Below the pieces are notes generated by a model, which saw nothing but the letters and a program-made list of their open reading frames with translations, was not told the origin of the DNA and searched no databases. Made by a program: the position numbers and the translations under genes. From positions 1-40,971 of the forward strand of contig CAJXJI010000003.1 of NCBI GenBank assembly GCA_913054235.1: 40,971 nucleotides of DNA. Direction: 5' to 3'. Below, in pieces: positions 1-8,809 of this stretch. Source of the stretch: an uncultured bacterium. Lineage in GTDB: Bacteria > Patescibacteriota > Minisyncoccia > Minisyncoccales > UBA10102. How positions within the stretch are numbered: position 1 is the first letter of the stretch; the number at the start of each line of letters is the position of its first letter.

Positions 1-141
1 AGGAGTTTCAGTAGGAGTCTCTGCGTCGTCATCACCGTCCAAAAGGTCGGTGGAAGGAGCAGAAGTTTCCTCAGAAGACTCTTCTTCTTTTTCCTCTTCG
101 TCCATGATGATAGAAGTCATTTTTGTTTCTTCGAGAATCAT
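1..141 (-). CDS. N-terminus of an acidic low-complexity protein (MILEETKMTSIIMDEEEKEEESSEETSAPSTDLLDGDDDAETPTETP...), truncated by window edge
   Basis: Open minus-strand frame from ATG at 141 to the window edge; consensus-like promoter upstream on the same strand (TTGACA-17-TACAAT, plus-strand 220-248). Confidence 0.55.
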   Translation of the reverse strand, partial: MILEETKMTSIIMDEEEKEEESSEETSAPSTDLLDGDDDAETPTETP

Positions 142-219
142 ATTTTTCTGTTTCCGTTTTTAATTGTTATTAAAAGGGGCATAGCCCCTAATGTAAACGG
201 TCAGACCTTTCACCGACCT

Positions 220-248
220 ATTGTATGCTATTTGTTCTCTCTTGTCAA
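220..248 (-). promoter_or_regulatory. sigma70-type promoter (TTGACA-N17-TACAAT) driving the edge CDS
   Basis: Minus strand reads TTGACA agagagaacaaatagca TACAAT. Confidence 0.65.
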
Positions 249-254
249 CCCCCC

Positions 255-734
255 CTAAGAAGAGGCACGAAAGGATACGTTTGAGATTGCAATGGCAAGA
301 GCTAGAGCATCGGCAGCATCATCTGGAGAAGGAAGGTTGTCTAATTTAAGAATTTGCTGAACCATGTACTGAACTTGTTTCTTTTCTGCCTTCCCATACC
401 CAGTTACTGCCATTTTAGCCTGCAAAGGGGTGAGCTCTTCTAAGATAACCTTGTTTTTGGCGGCGAGCAGGAGCACAACACCTCTTGCCTCAGAGACTGG
501 GAGAGCGGTTTTTAAGTTCTTAAAGAAATATAGCTTCTCAACGCATACAAGCTCTGGCTTATACTTCTTAAAGAGCTGTGTAAGTCCTTGTTCCAAAAGC
601 AAAAGCCGCTCGTGGGCGGGCATATCTTTTGGAGTCTCAATAGTTCCATGGTCAATCCATTTTAGACGAGGAACTGTCTCAACAACGCCAAATCCTGTAG
701 TGGCTGTGCCAGGATCAATGCCAAGGATAATCAT
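255..734 (-). CDS. ruvC: Crossover junction endodeoxyribonuclease RuvC
   Basis: MIILGIDPGTATTGFGVV N-terminus, VEKLYFFKN, DDAADALALA C-terminal motif. Confidence 0.95.
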   Translation of the reverse strand: MIILGIDPGTATTGFGVVETVPRLKWIDHGTIETPKDMPAHERLLLLEQGLTQLFKKYKPELVCVEKLYFFKNLKTALPVSEARGVVLLLAAKNKVILEELTPLQAKMAVTGYGKAEKKQVQYMVQQILKLDNLPSPDDAADALALAIAISNVSFRASS

Positions 735-1453
735 TAGTCTTTGATGTTAGCGTAGATCTCTTGCACCGCATCACTTTCGTCTAATGCTAAAAAGAGTTTT
801 TCTGCGCTCTCAATATCTGCTTGTGAAAGCAAGACACGTTCTTTGGGAATCCAATCTAATGAAGTAGATTCCAGGGTAATGCCTTGCTCCTCTAAAGCTT
901 TTTTCACCTTTTCAAGCTCAGTAGGGTCTGTATAGATCTCAAGCGCCCCATCTTCTTTCCAGTAGGTATCTTGTGCGCCAGCTTCAATTGCGAGAAGCTC
1001 TATCTCGTCTTTTGGCTTGTCATACGCCAAGATGGTAATAGTTCCTCTTCTGTCAAACATCCAGCGCACTGCGCCCTCACCTGCAAGTTTCCCTTTATTC
1101 TTTTCAAATGCTTGTTTTATTTCTCCTAGTGTTCTATTTTTATTATCGCTGATGCCCTCAATAAGGATGGCAATGTTATTGGGGCCATACCCTTCAAAGA
1201 GTATTTCTTCTAAAGCAGCTCCTTTTTCTTCCCCAGTTCCACGTTTTATTGCCCGCTCAATATTAAGGGTAGGCATATTAAAGGAGTGGGCTCTGTCTAT
1301 TGCCATACGGAGCCTTGAGTTGGACGCAGGATCACCTCCGCCTTTTGCTGCAATGGCAATTTCGCTTGCCATTTTGGAAAATATCTTTGAGCGCTGGGCA
1401 GCAGCAATCCCTTTCTTGTGCGCTACAGTTTTTGCATGAGAGTGACCTGACAT
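734..1453 (-). CDS. yebC: YebC/PmpR family transcription/translation regulator
   Basis: MSGHSHAKTVAHKKGIAAAQRSKIFSKMASEI...; family-typical N-terminus; GxGPNNIAI motif. Confidence 0.93.
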   Translation of the reverse strand: MSGHSHAKTVAHKKGIAAAQRSKIFSKMASEIAIAAKGGGDPASNSRLRMAIDRAHSFNMPTLNIERAIKRGTGEEKGAALEEILFEGYGPNNIAILIEGISDNKNRTLGEIKQAFEKNKGKLAGEGAVRWMFDRRGTITILAYDKPKDEIELLAIEAGAQDTYWKEDGALEIYTDPTELEKVKKALEEQGITLESTSLDWIPKERVLLSQADIESAEKLFLALDESDAVQEIYANIKD

Positions 1454-1455
1454 AG

Positions 1456-2475
1456 TTAAAATAAATCCTTTTGGGGGAGGGTAATATCGAGATGTTTGTA
1501 TGCTCTCGGTGTAGCAACCCTCCCGCGCGGAGTACGCTCTAAAAATCCAAGTTGCAACAAGTAGGGTTCATATACATCTAAAATGGTCTCCTGCTCTTCT
1601 GCAGCCATGGCAGCTAAGGCTTGAATACCAACTGGCCCTCCGGAAAATTTCTGGATGATAATGCGCAAAATCTTTCTGTCATCAGGCTCAAGGCCAAGTT
1701 CATCAATCTCAAGAAAGCCAAATGCTTCTGCTGCATGCTTCTCATTAACAAGACCAATCTCATTAATGGTTGCAATGTCTCGAACTCTTTTAAGTATCCT
1801 ATTTGCAACTCGAGGCGTAAAGCGTGAGCGCGAAGCAATAGCTGCTATTGCTTCTTTTGTAAGCTGCAACTGAAGAATGGAGGAAGAGCGCTCTACAATT
1901 TTCTCAATGTCTCTTTGTTCATAGAAGTTTAACTGAAAAATGGCTCCAAAGCGATTTCGAAACGGCGCAGGAAGTTGCGCCATTTTGGTAGTAGCGCCAA
2001 TTAACGTAAAGCGAGGCAAGGAAAGATCCATTGTTCTTGCCATGGGCCCCTTTCCTAAAACCAAATGGAGCTTGTAGTCTTCCATGGCAGAGTAAAGGGT
2101 TTCAAGAATTCCTCTTGGCAGGCGATGACATTCGTCAATAAAGAGTATTTCTCCATCTTCAAGATTGGTAAGAAGTGAAGCAACATCTCCTGAGCGCTCC
2201 AAAGACGTGCCAGAACAAAAAGTCATCTTAGCTCCCATCTCTTTTGCTACTACTTGAGCAAGCGAGGTTTTTCCAAGACCAGAGTTGCCATAAAATAGCA
2301 AGTGTTCTAAGACATCATTACGTTTTTTTGCTGCCTCAATAATTATACTCAAAGATTTTTTAAGCTTTTCTTGCCCTATATACTCTTGCCAGGTTTGAGG
2401 CCTCAGTGCAGTGTAGAGAGGTTCTTGGGTTTCATTTTGTTCCATATTTTTTACGCTGTGGTCTTTTGGAATCAT
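1456..2475 (-). CDS. ruvB: Holliday junction ATP-dependent DNA helicase RuvB (start may be the internal ATG at 2445)
   Basis: LRPQTWQEYIGQEKLKKSL, GNSGLGKTSLAQ Walker A, LFIDECHRL Walker B, LIGATTK. Confidence 0.95.
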   Translation of the reverse strand: MIPKDHSVKNMEQNETQEPLYTALRPQTWQEYIGQEKLKKSLSIIIEAAKKRNDVLEHLLFYGNSGLGKTSLAQVVAKEMGAKMTFCSGTSLERSGDVASLLTNLEDGEILFIDECHRLPRGILETLYSAMEDYKLHLVLGKGPMARTMDLSLPRFTLIGATTKMAQLPAPFRNRFGAIFQLNFYEQRDIEKIVERSSSILQLQLTKEAIAAIASRSRFTPRVANRILKRVRDIATINEIGLVNEKHAAEAFGFLEIDELGLEPDDRKILRIIIQKFSGGPVGIQALAAMAAEEQETILDVYEPYLLQLGFLERTPRGRVATPRAYKHLDITLPQKDLF

Positions 2476-2487
2476 GGAAGGGGGGGG

Positions 2488-2516
2488 TTGACATCTACTG
2501 TATTATATATTATACT
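2488..2516 (+). promoter_or_regulatory. Near-consensus sigma70 promoter TTGACA-N17-TATACT
   Basis: TTGACA 2488-2493, 17-nt spacer, TATACT 2511-2516; points into the non-coding region 2521-2670. Confidence 0.75.
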
Positions 2517-2520
2517 CATT

Positions 2521-2714
2521 GGGGTAGGAAATAGAAGAGAATACCGTTTTAGCTGGGGACCTGGAGTTATCTGTCTTGGAGGGTGGATCGGGTCATGCTG
2601 AACCATACCCCGGGGTAATTTCACATTTGCGTTCCAAACACCAAATGGTCCCCAGCTAAGCTGGTATTCACTCAGTAGTAACGCGCTCTATCTCTTTGAG
2701 CGTTGTTGTTTTTT
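2521..2714 (+). ncRNA. Candidate structured non-coding RNA with 23-nt closing helix, class not assigned
   Basis: GAATACCGTTTTAGCTGGGGACC (2539-2561) is complementary to GGTCCCCAGCTAAGCTGGTATTC (2647-2669) except a 3-nt partly wobble segment; promoter just upstream; hairpin plus T6 at 2680-2714. Confidence 0.6.
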
Positions 2715-3981
2715 CCAATACTTTAAATAGGCCGTCCTGGTACATGCTTACCATACCGGCTTTTTGTGCGTATGCTCTTAATTCGCCAATAGAAGGGGAT
2801 TTTGATACAAAGGTTTCCAAAGCATCATCTGCAACAATCGCCTCAAAAATACCAACTCTGCCCCTGTATCCTGTGTTATTACATGCTGCGCACCCTTGAG
2901 GCTCTATGAGTTTAAGTGTGGAAGGAATCTTTGGTATTAACTCTTTTGCAAGATCTTTTAAACCTTCTTGTATTGTTTTTAATTCAAGTAGAGTAGCTGT
3001 TCTGGTTTTAGCGCATGCTGTACACACTTTTCTTATCAGGCGCTGGGCAATGATGAGGCTTAGCGCAGCAGAAACATTTATTGGATTTGCCCCAAGGGAA
3101 AGAAGTCTTGCAATGGTTCCTGCGGCGTCATTTGTATGCAGCGTAGAAAAAACAAGGTGCCCTGTTAAGGCTGCTTGAAGCGCAATACCTGCAGTTTCTT
3201 GATCTCGGATTTCTCCTACCAAAATAACATCTGGGTCTTGGCGCACAATTGCGCGAAGGCCAGAAGCAAAAGTATACTCTTTTGGCGCAACTTGGGTTTG
3301 GGAGATTCCTTCCAAGTGATATTCAATAGGATCTTCAATGGTAACAATTTTAATTTCAGGTTTCTGTACGCTCTTTAAAAAAGCATACAAGGTGGTGGTT
3401 TTTCCTGATCCTGTTGGACCTGTTACTAAAATCATACCGTTGGGTTTTTTAATTTCCTCCTGAAACAACAAAAGAAGGTTTTTTCTTAAGCCCAGGTCCT
3501 TTATTGTTTTTAAGCTTTTTGGATTAAGAATACGCAAGACCAAGGATTCTCCGTGTTCTGAGGGAAGAGAAGAAACCCTGATTTCAATAGGTAGGGACTC
3601 TTCTAAAACAAAAGTGAACCTTCCGTCTTGAGGACGGTCTGAAACATTGAGCTTAATGCCAGAGAGGAGCTTTATTCGAGAGAGCAAGGCTCCATAGGTT
3701 TTCAAAGAAAGCAAAGCTGTGTCCTGTAACATGCCATCAATGCGAACGCGGAGTCTTGCATCCTGCTCTTGTGCTTCCAAGTGCAGATCTGAAGCCTCCA
3801 AAAATACAACTGAGGCAAGAAGCGCTACAAGAAGAGTGCTGGTATCATCTGTTTGCCACGAAGTAAGCTTTAGCGAAAGATCCTTTAAAGACTTTACTTC
3901 ATTTTTAAGTTCTCCTGCAAGCTTTTTTGCAAGAGTAATCTTTCCGGTAATTTTTTGTCGAGTTCCTTGCGCGGGACTCAT
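2668..3981 (-). CDS. pilB: GspE/PilB-type type IV pilus assembly (secretion) ATPase
   Basis: GPTGSGKTTTLYAFL Walker A, TIEDPIEYHLEGISQTQV, RQDPDVILVGEIRDQETA, STLHTNDAAGTIARL, CxxC zinc motif. Confidence 0.92.
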   Translation of the reverse strand: MSPAQGTRQKITGKITLAKKLAGELKNEVKSLKDLSLKLTSWQTDDTSTLLVALLASVVFLEASDLHLEAQEQDARLRVRIDGMLQDTALLSLKTYGALLSRIKLLSGIKLNVSDRPQDGRFTFVLEESLPIEIRVSSLPSEHGESLVLRILNPKSLKTIKDLGLRKNLLLLFQEEIKKPNGMILVTGPTGSGKTTTLYAFLKSVQKPEIKIVTIEDPIEYHLEGISQTQVAPKEYTFASGLRAIVRQDPDVILVGEIRDQETAGIALQAALTGHLVFSTLHTNDAAGTIARLLSLGANPINVSAALSLIIAQRLIRKVCTACAKTRTATLLELKTIQEGLKDLAKELIPKIPSTLKLIEPQGCAACNNTGYRGRVGIFEAIVADDALETFVSKSPSIGELRAYAQKAGMVSMYQDGLFKVLEKTTTLKEIERVTTE

Positions 3982-4511
3982 AGTTTTGCTTTGAAGTGCT
4001 CTTGAAGTGAAGGAAGAGTGCTTTTTGTTATAAACAGCACCCAGTTACCTTTTTGCGTCCCTTGGTTTTGCTCCTGCACTTTTTCCCTTATATCCTGGCG
4101 TTTGCTCCACAAAAGGCCATGTGTTCCTTTGCCTGTTTCGTATAACACAAGAAAGGAAGACTCTTCAGCTCCATACTGCTTTAATTCTTCCATTGAACCT
4201 TTCAGGGCAAGAGAGGTGGCGCGACATTCAATAAAGTCTTTTTTTTGAAGTGAGGTAATATAGATGTCTGAATTTGGCTTGTATTCAACATTAGAGATGA
4301 GTCTTTGTGCAAGAGGGGCTAAGGAAGGCGTAACTGGAGAAAGGAGCTTGCTCTCCGCCTTACCATCTTCTAGAATAACATTGATTTCAGTATCTTTTTT
4401 GAGCGTGAAATAGAGGGTAAGATCTGTTTCCTCCTTTTCATATTGGATTTGTGAAATCCAGGGAGCTAAACCCTTGAGCTTTACTGCAAATGTTTTCTTT
4501 TGCTGCTCCAT
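3978..4511 (-). CDS. Hypothetical protein, translationally coupled to the pilB-like gene
   Basis: 177 aa ORF overlapping the pilB start by 4 nt; promoter TTGACT-17-TAGTTT ends 7 nt before the ATG. Confidence 0.75.
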   Translation of the reverse strand: MEQQKKTFAVKLKGLAPWISQIQYEKEETDLTLYFTLKKDTEINVILEDGKAESKLLSPVTPSLAPLAQRLISNVEYKPNSDIYITSLQKKDFIECRATSLALKGSMEELKQYGAEESSFLVLYETGKGTHGLLWSKRQDIREKVQEQNQGTQKGNWVLFITKSTLPSLQEHFKAKL

Positions 4512-4518
4512 ATATTCA

Positions 4519-4547
4519 AAACTAGCGTAATTTCATGAAAAAGTCAA
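4519..4547 (-). promoter_or_regulatory. Promoter TTGACT-N17-TAGTTT for the 4511- operon (leaderless geometry)
   Basis: Plus strand AAACTA 4519-4524 and AGTCAA 4542-4547; ATG begins at 4511 on minus. Confidence 0.6.
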
Positions 4548-4978
4548 TTCACTCTGATTCTTTAAAAACAACACAGGACATTGCAAAAGAACTTGCAAGA
4601 ATTATTTTAACAGCCCCAAAAAAGAAGGGTGCTTTCGTATTTGCACTAAAAGGAGAGTTGGGAGCCGGCAAAACTTCTTTTGTTCAGGGACTAGCAAAAG
4701 GACTTGGCGTAAAAAAGAATGTATTAAGTCCCACCTTTTTGATTGTAAAATCTTACAATATTAAAAAAGGAAGAACATTGTATCATATTGATTGCTATCG
4801 CTTGAAAAATGGAAAAGAACTTTTAGAACTGGAGTGGAAAGAAATTATAGGAAACTCTAAAAATATTGTAGCAATAGAATGGGCAGACCACGTGAAACGT
4901 ATTATCCCAAAAGATGCTCTTTGGATTTCTTTTGTGCAAGGCAATGAATTGACCGAGAGAAAGATTGTGATAGGCTGA
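4535..4978 (+). CDS. tsaE: tRNA threonylcarbamoyladenosine biosynthesis ATPase TsaE
   Basis: LKGELGAGKTSFVQGLAKGLG P-loop, SPTFLIVKSY, LYHIDCYRL, AIEWAD. Confidence 0.93.
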   Translation: MKKSIHSDSLKTTQDIAKELARIILTAPKKKGAFVFALKGELGAGKTSFVQGLAKGLGVKKNVLSPTFLIVKSYNIKKGRTLYHIDCYRLKNGKELLELEWKEIIGNSKNIVAIEWADHVKRIIPKDALWISFVQGNELTERKIVIG

Positions 4979-4979
4979 A

Positions 4980-5131
4980 GTCGGTGCCTATTGCTTGCCC
5001 AAAGGAACAGCACATCCTTCTAGGGCGCACGGCTGTGTGGGCTCTTAACAATCCTAGGGTTTAGCCTGGATAAGCCTCATTGCCTCGCATGTTGGCACCG
5101 ATGGCCGAGGACTCTGTTCTCGGCCTTTTTC
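4980..5131 (+). ncRNA. Candidate structured RNA (multi-branched), class not assigned
   Basis: 9-bp closing helix GTCGGTGCC (4980-4988)/GGCACCGAT (5094-5102), inner hairpins AAGGA-acagcaca-TCCTT and CGCAC-ggct-GTGTG, followed by a Rho-independent terminator; possible extended -10 (TGATAGGCT) at 4968-4976. Confidence 0.55.
5103..5130 (+). terminator. Rho-independent terminator
   Basis: GGCCGAG-gactctgtt-CTCGGCC followed by TTTTT. Confidence 0.85.
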
Positions 5132-5155
5132 TTTTATTCATGCTAAAATACTTGT

Positions 5156-7372
5156 ATGCCAGAAAAGAAAAAGCTTCTCATTATTGATTCAAACTCTTTA
5201 ATTCATAGGGCTTTCCATGCCTTGCCTCCTATGAGTAATTCAAAAGGGGAAATGGTAAATGCGGTTTATGGATTTGTGCTAGCTTTTTTTAGGGCTATTA
5301 ATGAGTTTCATCCAGACTATATCGCAGCTACGTTTGACCATCCTGCTCCAACCAAGCGAGAGAAGAAATTTAAAGAGTATAAGGCAAAGAGGGCAAAAGC
5401 TCCAGATGAATTGTATAGCCAGATACCCAAGATAAAAGAGGTTTTGAAGGCCTTTCATGTGCCTGTGTTTGAGGAGGCAGGGTTTGAGGCAGACGATATT
5501 ATTGGAACCATAGCAAAACTTGCTCAAAAAAGACAAGCTGTTCCTTTGCTAGAAACCACTATTCTCTCAGGGGACATGGATTTGCTTCAGCTTGTGGACA
5601 AACAAACTAAAGTATATGCCATGCGAAAAGGAATTAAGGATTCTGTGCTTTTTGACAAAAAAAAGGTGCAAGAGCGCTTTGGAATAGGACCTGAATTAGT
5701 TGCAGATTGGAAGGGGCTTCGCGGAGATCCTTCAGACAATATTCCTGGGGTTCAGGGAGTTGGTGAAAAAACCGCAACACAACTTCTTTCTTCTTTGGGT
5801 TCCTTGGAGTCTGTGTATTCTGAGCTCAAAGCAAGAGAAGAAATTCCTGGTATTTCTTTAAAATTAAGAGAAACTCTTTTAAAGGAGCAAGACATTGCTT
5901 TTTTAAGCAAGGATCTGGCTACTATTGATTGCAATGTACCTTTAGATTTCAGTTTGCCTAATCTTGCCTGGCAAGAGTTTAACAAAGAAGATGTACAAAA
6001 AGTTTTGCTGGGATTTGGTTTTCGAACGTTAGTTACGCGCATACCGGATGTTGGAGATAAAGAAGAGAGCCAGGAAGAAATATCAAAAGAAGATCAACTT
6101 ACAGAAAAACTCAAGCATTTATATGAGGAAGGCGTGCTATCAGAAAAGATATATGAAATAGAGCAGGAGCTTTCTTTGGTGCTTCGAATGATGGAGAAAA
6201 CTGGAATTCAAATTGATAAGAAGTTTTTTAAAAAGCTTTCAGGTGAGCTTCAAAAGAACTTAAAAAATCTGGAAACAAGTATTACAAAAAAAGCAGGAAC
6301 TGCGTTTAACATTAATTCACCCAAACAATTATCCGAGATGCTTTTTGAGAAAATGGGACTTTCCTCGCGAGGCTTGCATAAAACCCCAGGTGGAGTTATT
6401 TCCACTGCATCTTTGGAGTTAGAAAAGCTTCAAGAGGGAAACCCCATCATACGTGAGGTTTTAAAGTATCGAGAGTTAGCAAAACTACAAAACACATATG
6501 TTACTCCCCTGCCTCTTTTGGCAGATAAAGAGGGGAGGGTGCATACGCATTTCGATCAGTTAGGGGCTGCAACCGGGAGATTGTCTTCCTCAAACCCGAA
6601 TCTTCAAAATATTCCTTTGCAGGGAGAATGGGGGCAGAAGATTCGCCGTGGCTTTGTTGCAAAGAAAGGATTTTTGTTGGTTTCTTTTGACTATTCACAA
6701 GTAGAGCTTCGTATTGCATCTCATATTGCAGGGGAAGAGAAAATGCAGGAAATCTTTTTTAGAGGAAGAGATATTCACCAAGAAACCGCTGCTGTAGTAT
6801 TTGGAGTGAAAGACAAAGATGTTACCTTGCAAATGAGGTTTCGGGCAAAGGCATTAAACTTTGGGATTCTCTATGGCATGGGAGCTCGTGGGTTTTCTCA
6901 GTCAGCTGGCATCCCATATCAGGAAGCAGAGGATTTTATTGAGAACTACTTTGTGCAGTTCCCTCATATTGCAAGATATATGCAAGACACTATAGATTCG
7001 ACGCGAGAGCTTGGGTATGCAGAAACCTTGTTTGGCAGAAAACGCTATCTTCCTGATATTCAGTCCAGTACTCCACATATTCGCGCTGCTGCAGAGCGAG
7101 TTGCTATTAACCATCCAATCCAAGGAACCCAGGCTGATATTATTAAAATGGTAATGGTGAGTATTGCAAAGGAATTGAGCTTACAGCAAGAGGAATGTTT
7201 GATGCTCCTGCAAATTCACGATGAATTGTTGTTTGAGATACGCAATGATATAGTGAAAAAAAGAGTACAAGAGATTACGCTCCTTATGGAAGAAGTGGTT
7301 GAGCTAAAGGTTCCTTTGCAGGTAAAGGTAACCTTGGGGCAAAACTGGGGAGTTCAAAAAAAGGTTCAATGA
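5156..7372 (+). CDS. polA: DNA polymerase I: 5'-3' exonuclease plus polymerase domain, no apparent 3'-5' exonuclease domain
   Basis: DDIIGTIAKLA and SGDMDLLQLV (FEN domain), DYSQVELRIASHIA, RAKALNFGILYG, QIHDELLFE. Confidence 0.95.
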   Translation: MPEKKKLLIIDSNSLIHRAFHALPPMSNSKGEMVNAVYGFVLAFFRAINEFHPDYIAATFDHPAPTKREKKFKEYKAKRAKAPDELYSQIPKIKEVLKAFHVPVFEEAGFEADDIIGTIAKLAQKRQAVPLLETTILSGDMDLLQLVDKQTKVYAMRKGIKDSVLFDKKKVQERFGIGPELVADWKGLRGDPSDNIPGVQGVGEKTATQLLSSLGSLESVYSELKAREEIPGISLKLRETLLKEQDIAFLSKDLATIDCNVPLDFSLPNLAWQEFNKEDVQKVLLGFGFRTLVTRIPDVGDKEESQEEISKEDQLTEKLKHLYEEGVLSEKIYEIEQELSLVLRMMEKTGIQIDKKFFKKLSGELQKNLKNLETSITKKAGTAFNINSPKQLSEMLFEKMGLSSRGLHKTPGGVISTASLELEKLQEGNPIIREVLKYRELAKLQNTYVTPLPLLADKEGRVHTHFDQLGAATGRLSSSNPNLQNIPLQGEWGQKIRRGFVAKKGFLLVSFDYSQVELRIASHIAGEEKMQEIFFRGRDIHQETAAVVFGVKDKDVTLQMRFRAKALNFGILYGMGARGFSQSAGIPYQEAEDFIENYFVQFPHIARYMQDTIDSTRELGYAETLFGRKRYLPDIQSSTPHIRAAAERVAINHPIQGTQADIIKMVMVSIAKELSLQQEECLMLLQIHDELLFEIRNDIVKKRVQEITLLMEEVVELKVPLQVKVTLGQNWGVQKKVQ

Positions 7373-8406
7373 AATTTTCTATTCAAATTGCAGTAATGTT
7401 GATTGTTGCGTTGCTATTTTTGGTCTCTTTGATTTCTGTATATTTTGCAGCGCAAGACGAGCAAACACTGCCACTTATTCTTGTTGCCGGGGCAAATATT
7501 GTGGCGGTTATTTTACTAACCTTTGTTATAACAAGAGGAATTCTCCGTCCCTTAAAAGTTATTAAGGCAGTAGTTATGAAAGTAGGAAGAGGGGATCTTT
7601 CGCTACGAATTCAAAAGACTGGTGCCCGAGAAATAGAAGAACTGCAAAACGCGTTCAACGGAATGATTACGAGAGTACAGCGCACACAAGAAATGAAAAC
7701 AGAATTTGTTTCTTTAGCCGCCCATCAGCTTCGTACACCCCTGACCGCTATTAAATGGAGCACCAGGATGGTGATAGATGGAGATACGGGTCCTGTGAAC
7801 AAAGAGCAACAAGAGCTTTTGGAAAAAATATCTGAATCAACCGATCGAATGATTGAGCTTATTAATGATTTATTAAACGTAGCAAGAATTGAAGAAGGCC
7901 GGTATTTGTATAAACCGGCTTTTGCACAGATAGATGATATTGTAAAAAGCATGGTTGAGTTATATCAGGATGTAGCCAAGCAAAAGGAGGTGACGCTGGA
8001 AGTAAAAAGTTTAAACGACAATATTCCCGAAGTGATAATTGATGTAGAAAAGATAAAACTGGTGGTGCAGAGTCTTTTGGAAAATGCCCTTCGCTATACT
8101 CCAAAAAAAGGAAGAGTGACTGTGCAGGTTTTGCACAGTGCAAAGGAGGTGCAAGTTTCTATTGAAGATACAGGTATTGGGATTCCAAAGGACCAAGAGT
8201 CTCGGATTTTTGATAAGTTCTTTCGTGCCACAAATGCAAAGGAAGTGGAGGTGAATGGGTCTGGTCTTGGCCTCTATCTTGCCAGTAACATTATGAAAGC
8301 TCACGGAGGAAAGATACGGTTTAAGTCAAAAGAAGGAAAGGGAACTATCTTTACCCTTGCTCTGCCTATTAAAAAAGACATTGAAGAATTTTTAAACAAA
8401 GGGTAG
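7369..8406 (+). CDS. Membrane sensor histidine kinase (2 TM, HAMP, HisKA, HATPase_c)
   Basis: HAMP-like ILRPLKVIKAVVMKVGRGDLSLRI, H-box AAHQLRTPLTAIKW, N-box LLENALRYTP, DTGIGIP, GSGLGLYLA; ATGA overlap with polA. Confidence 0.93.
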   Translation: MKFSIQIAVMLIVALLFLVSLISVYFAAQDEQTLPLILVAGANIVAVILLTFVITRGILRPLKVIKAVVMKVGRGDLSLRIQKTGAREIEELQNAFNGMITRVQRTQEMKTEFVSLAAHQLRTPLTAIKWSTRMVIDGDTGPVNKEQQELLEKISESTDRMIELINDLLNVARIEEGRYLYKPAFAQIDDIVKSMVELYQDVAKQKEVTLEVKSLNDNIPEVIIDVEKIKLVVQSLLENALRYTPKKGRVTVQVLHSAKEVQVSIEDTGIGIPKDQESRIFDKFFRATNAKEVEVNGSGLGLYLASNIMKAHGGKIRFKSKEGKGTIFTLALPIKKDIEEFLNKG

Positions 8407-8417
8407 TATATAGTAGT

Positions 8418-8783
8418 ATGACAAAGATTTTAATCGTTGAGGATGATAAGTTCTTGCGAGAGTTGCTTGTAAAAAAGGTGGGATCAGAAGGATATGAAGT
8501 AGTTGTAGCTACGAACGGAGAAGAGGGGCTGCGCATGGCAAAAGAAGAAAAGCCCAAGCTTATTGTTTTGGACCTTATTTTGCCTGCCATGCATGGATTT
8601 GAAGTATTGCGTTACATTAAGGAAGCAGAGGAAACCAAACATATCCCAGTCATCATTCTTTCCAATCTTGGACAAAAAGAAGATATTGATAAGGGGGTTA
8701 AACTTGGAGCAAAAGATTACATGATTAAGGCCCACTTTACTCCTGGGGAAATCACAGAAAAGATTAAGGAAATATTAGCGTAG
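8418..8783 (+). CDS. Single-domain (REC-only) response regulator
   Basis: ILIVEDDKFLRELL, LIVLDLILP, VIILSNLG, GAKDYMIKAHF. Confidence 0.93.
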   Translation: MTKILIVEDDKFLRELLVKKVGSEGYEVVVATNGEEGLRMAKEEKPKLIVLDLILPAMHGFEVLRYIKEAEETKHIPVIILSNLGQKEDIDKGVKLGAKDYMIKAHFTPGEITEKIKEILA

Positions 8784-8809
8784 CTTTGTGTGGCGCCCAG
8801 TTAGAATCT

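Noticed and set aside
2371-2601. 76-aa plus-strand ORF spanning the ruvB start and promoter region
   Set aside because: Runs through the promoter and the 5' arm of the candidate RNA; no coding signature.
4980-5131. SRP (4.5S) or RNase P RNA identity for the tsaE-polA RNA
   Set aside because: No GGAAGGAAGCAG-like SRP tip or RNase P core motif visible; left unassigned.
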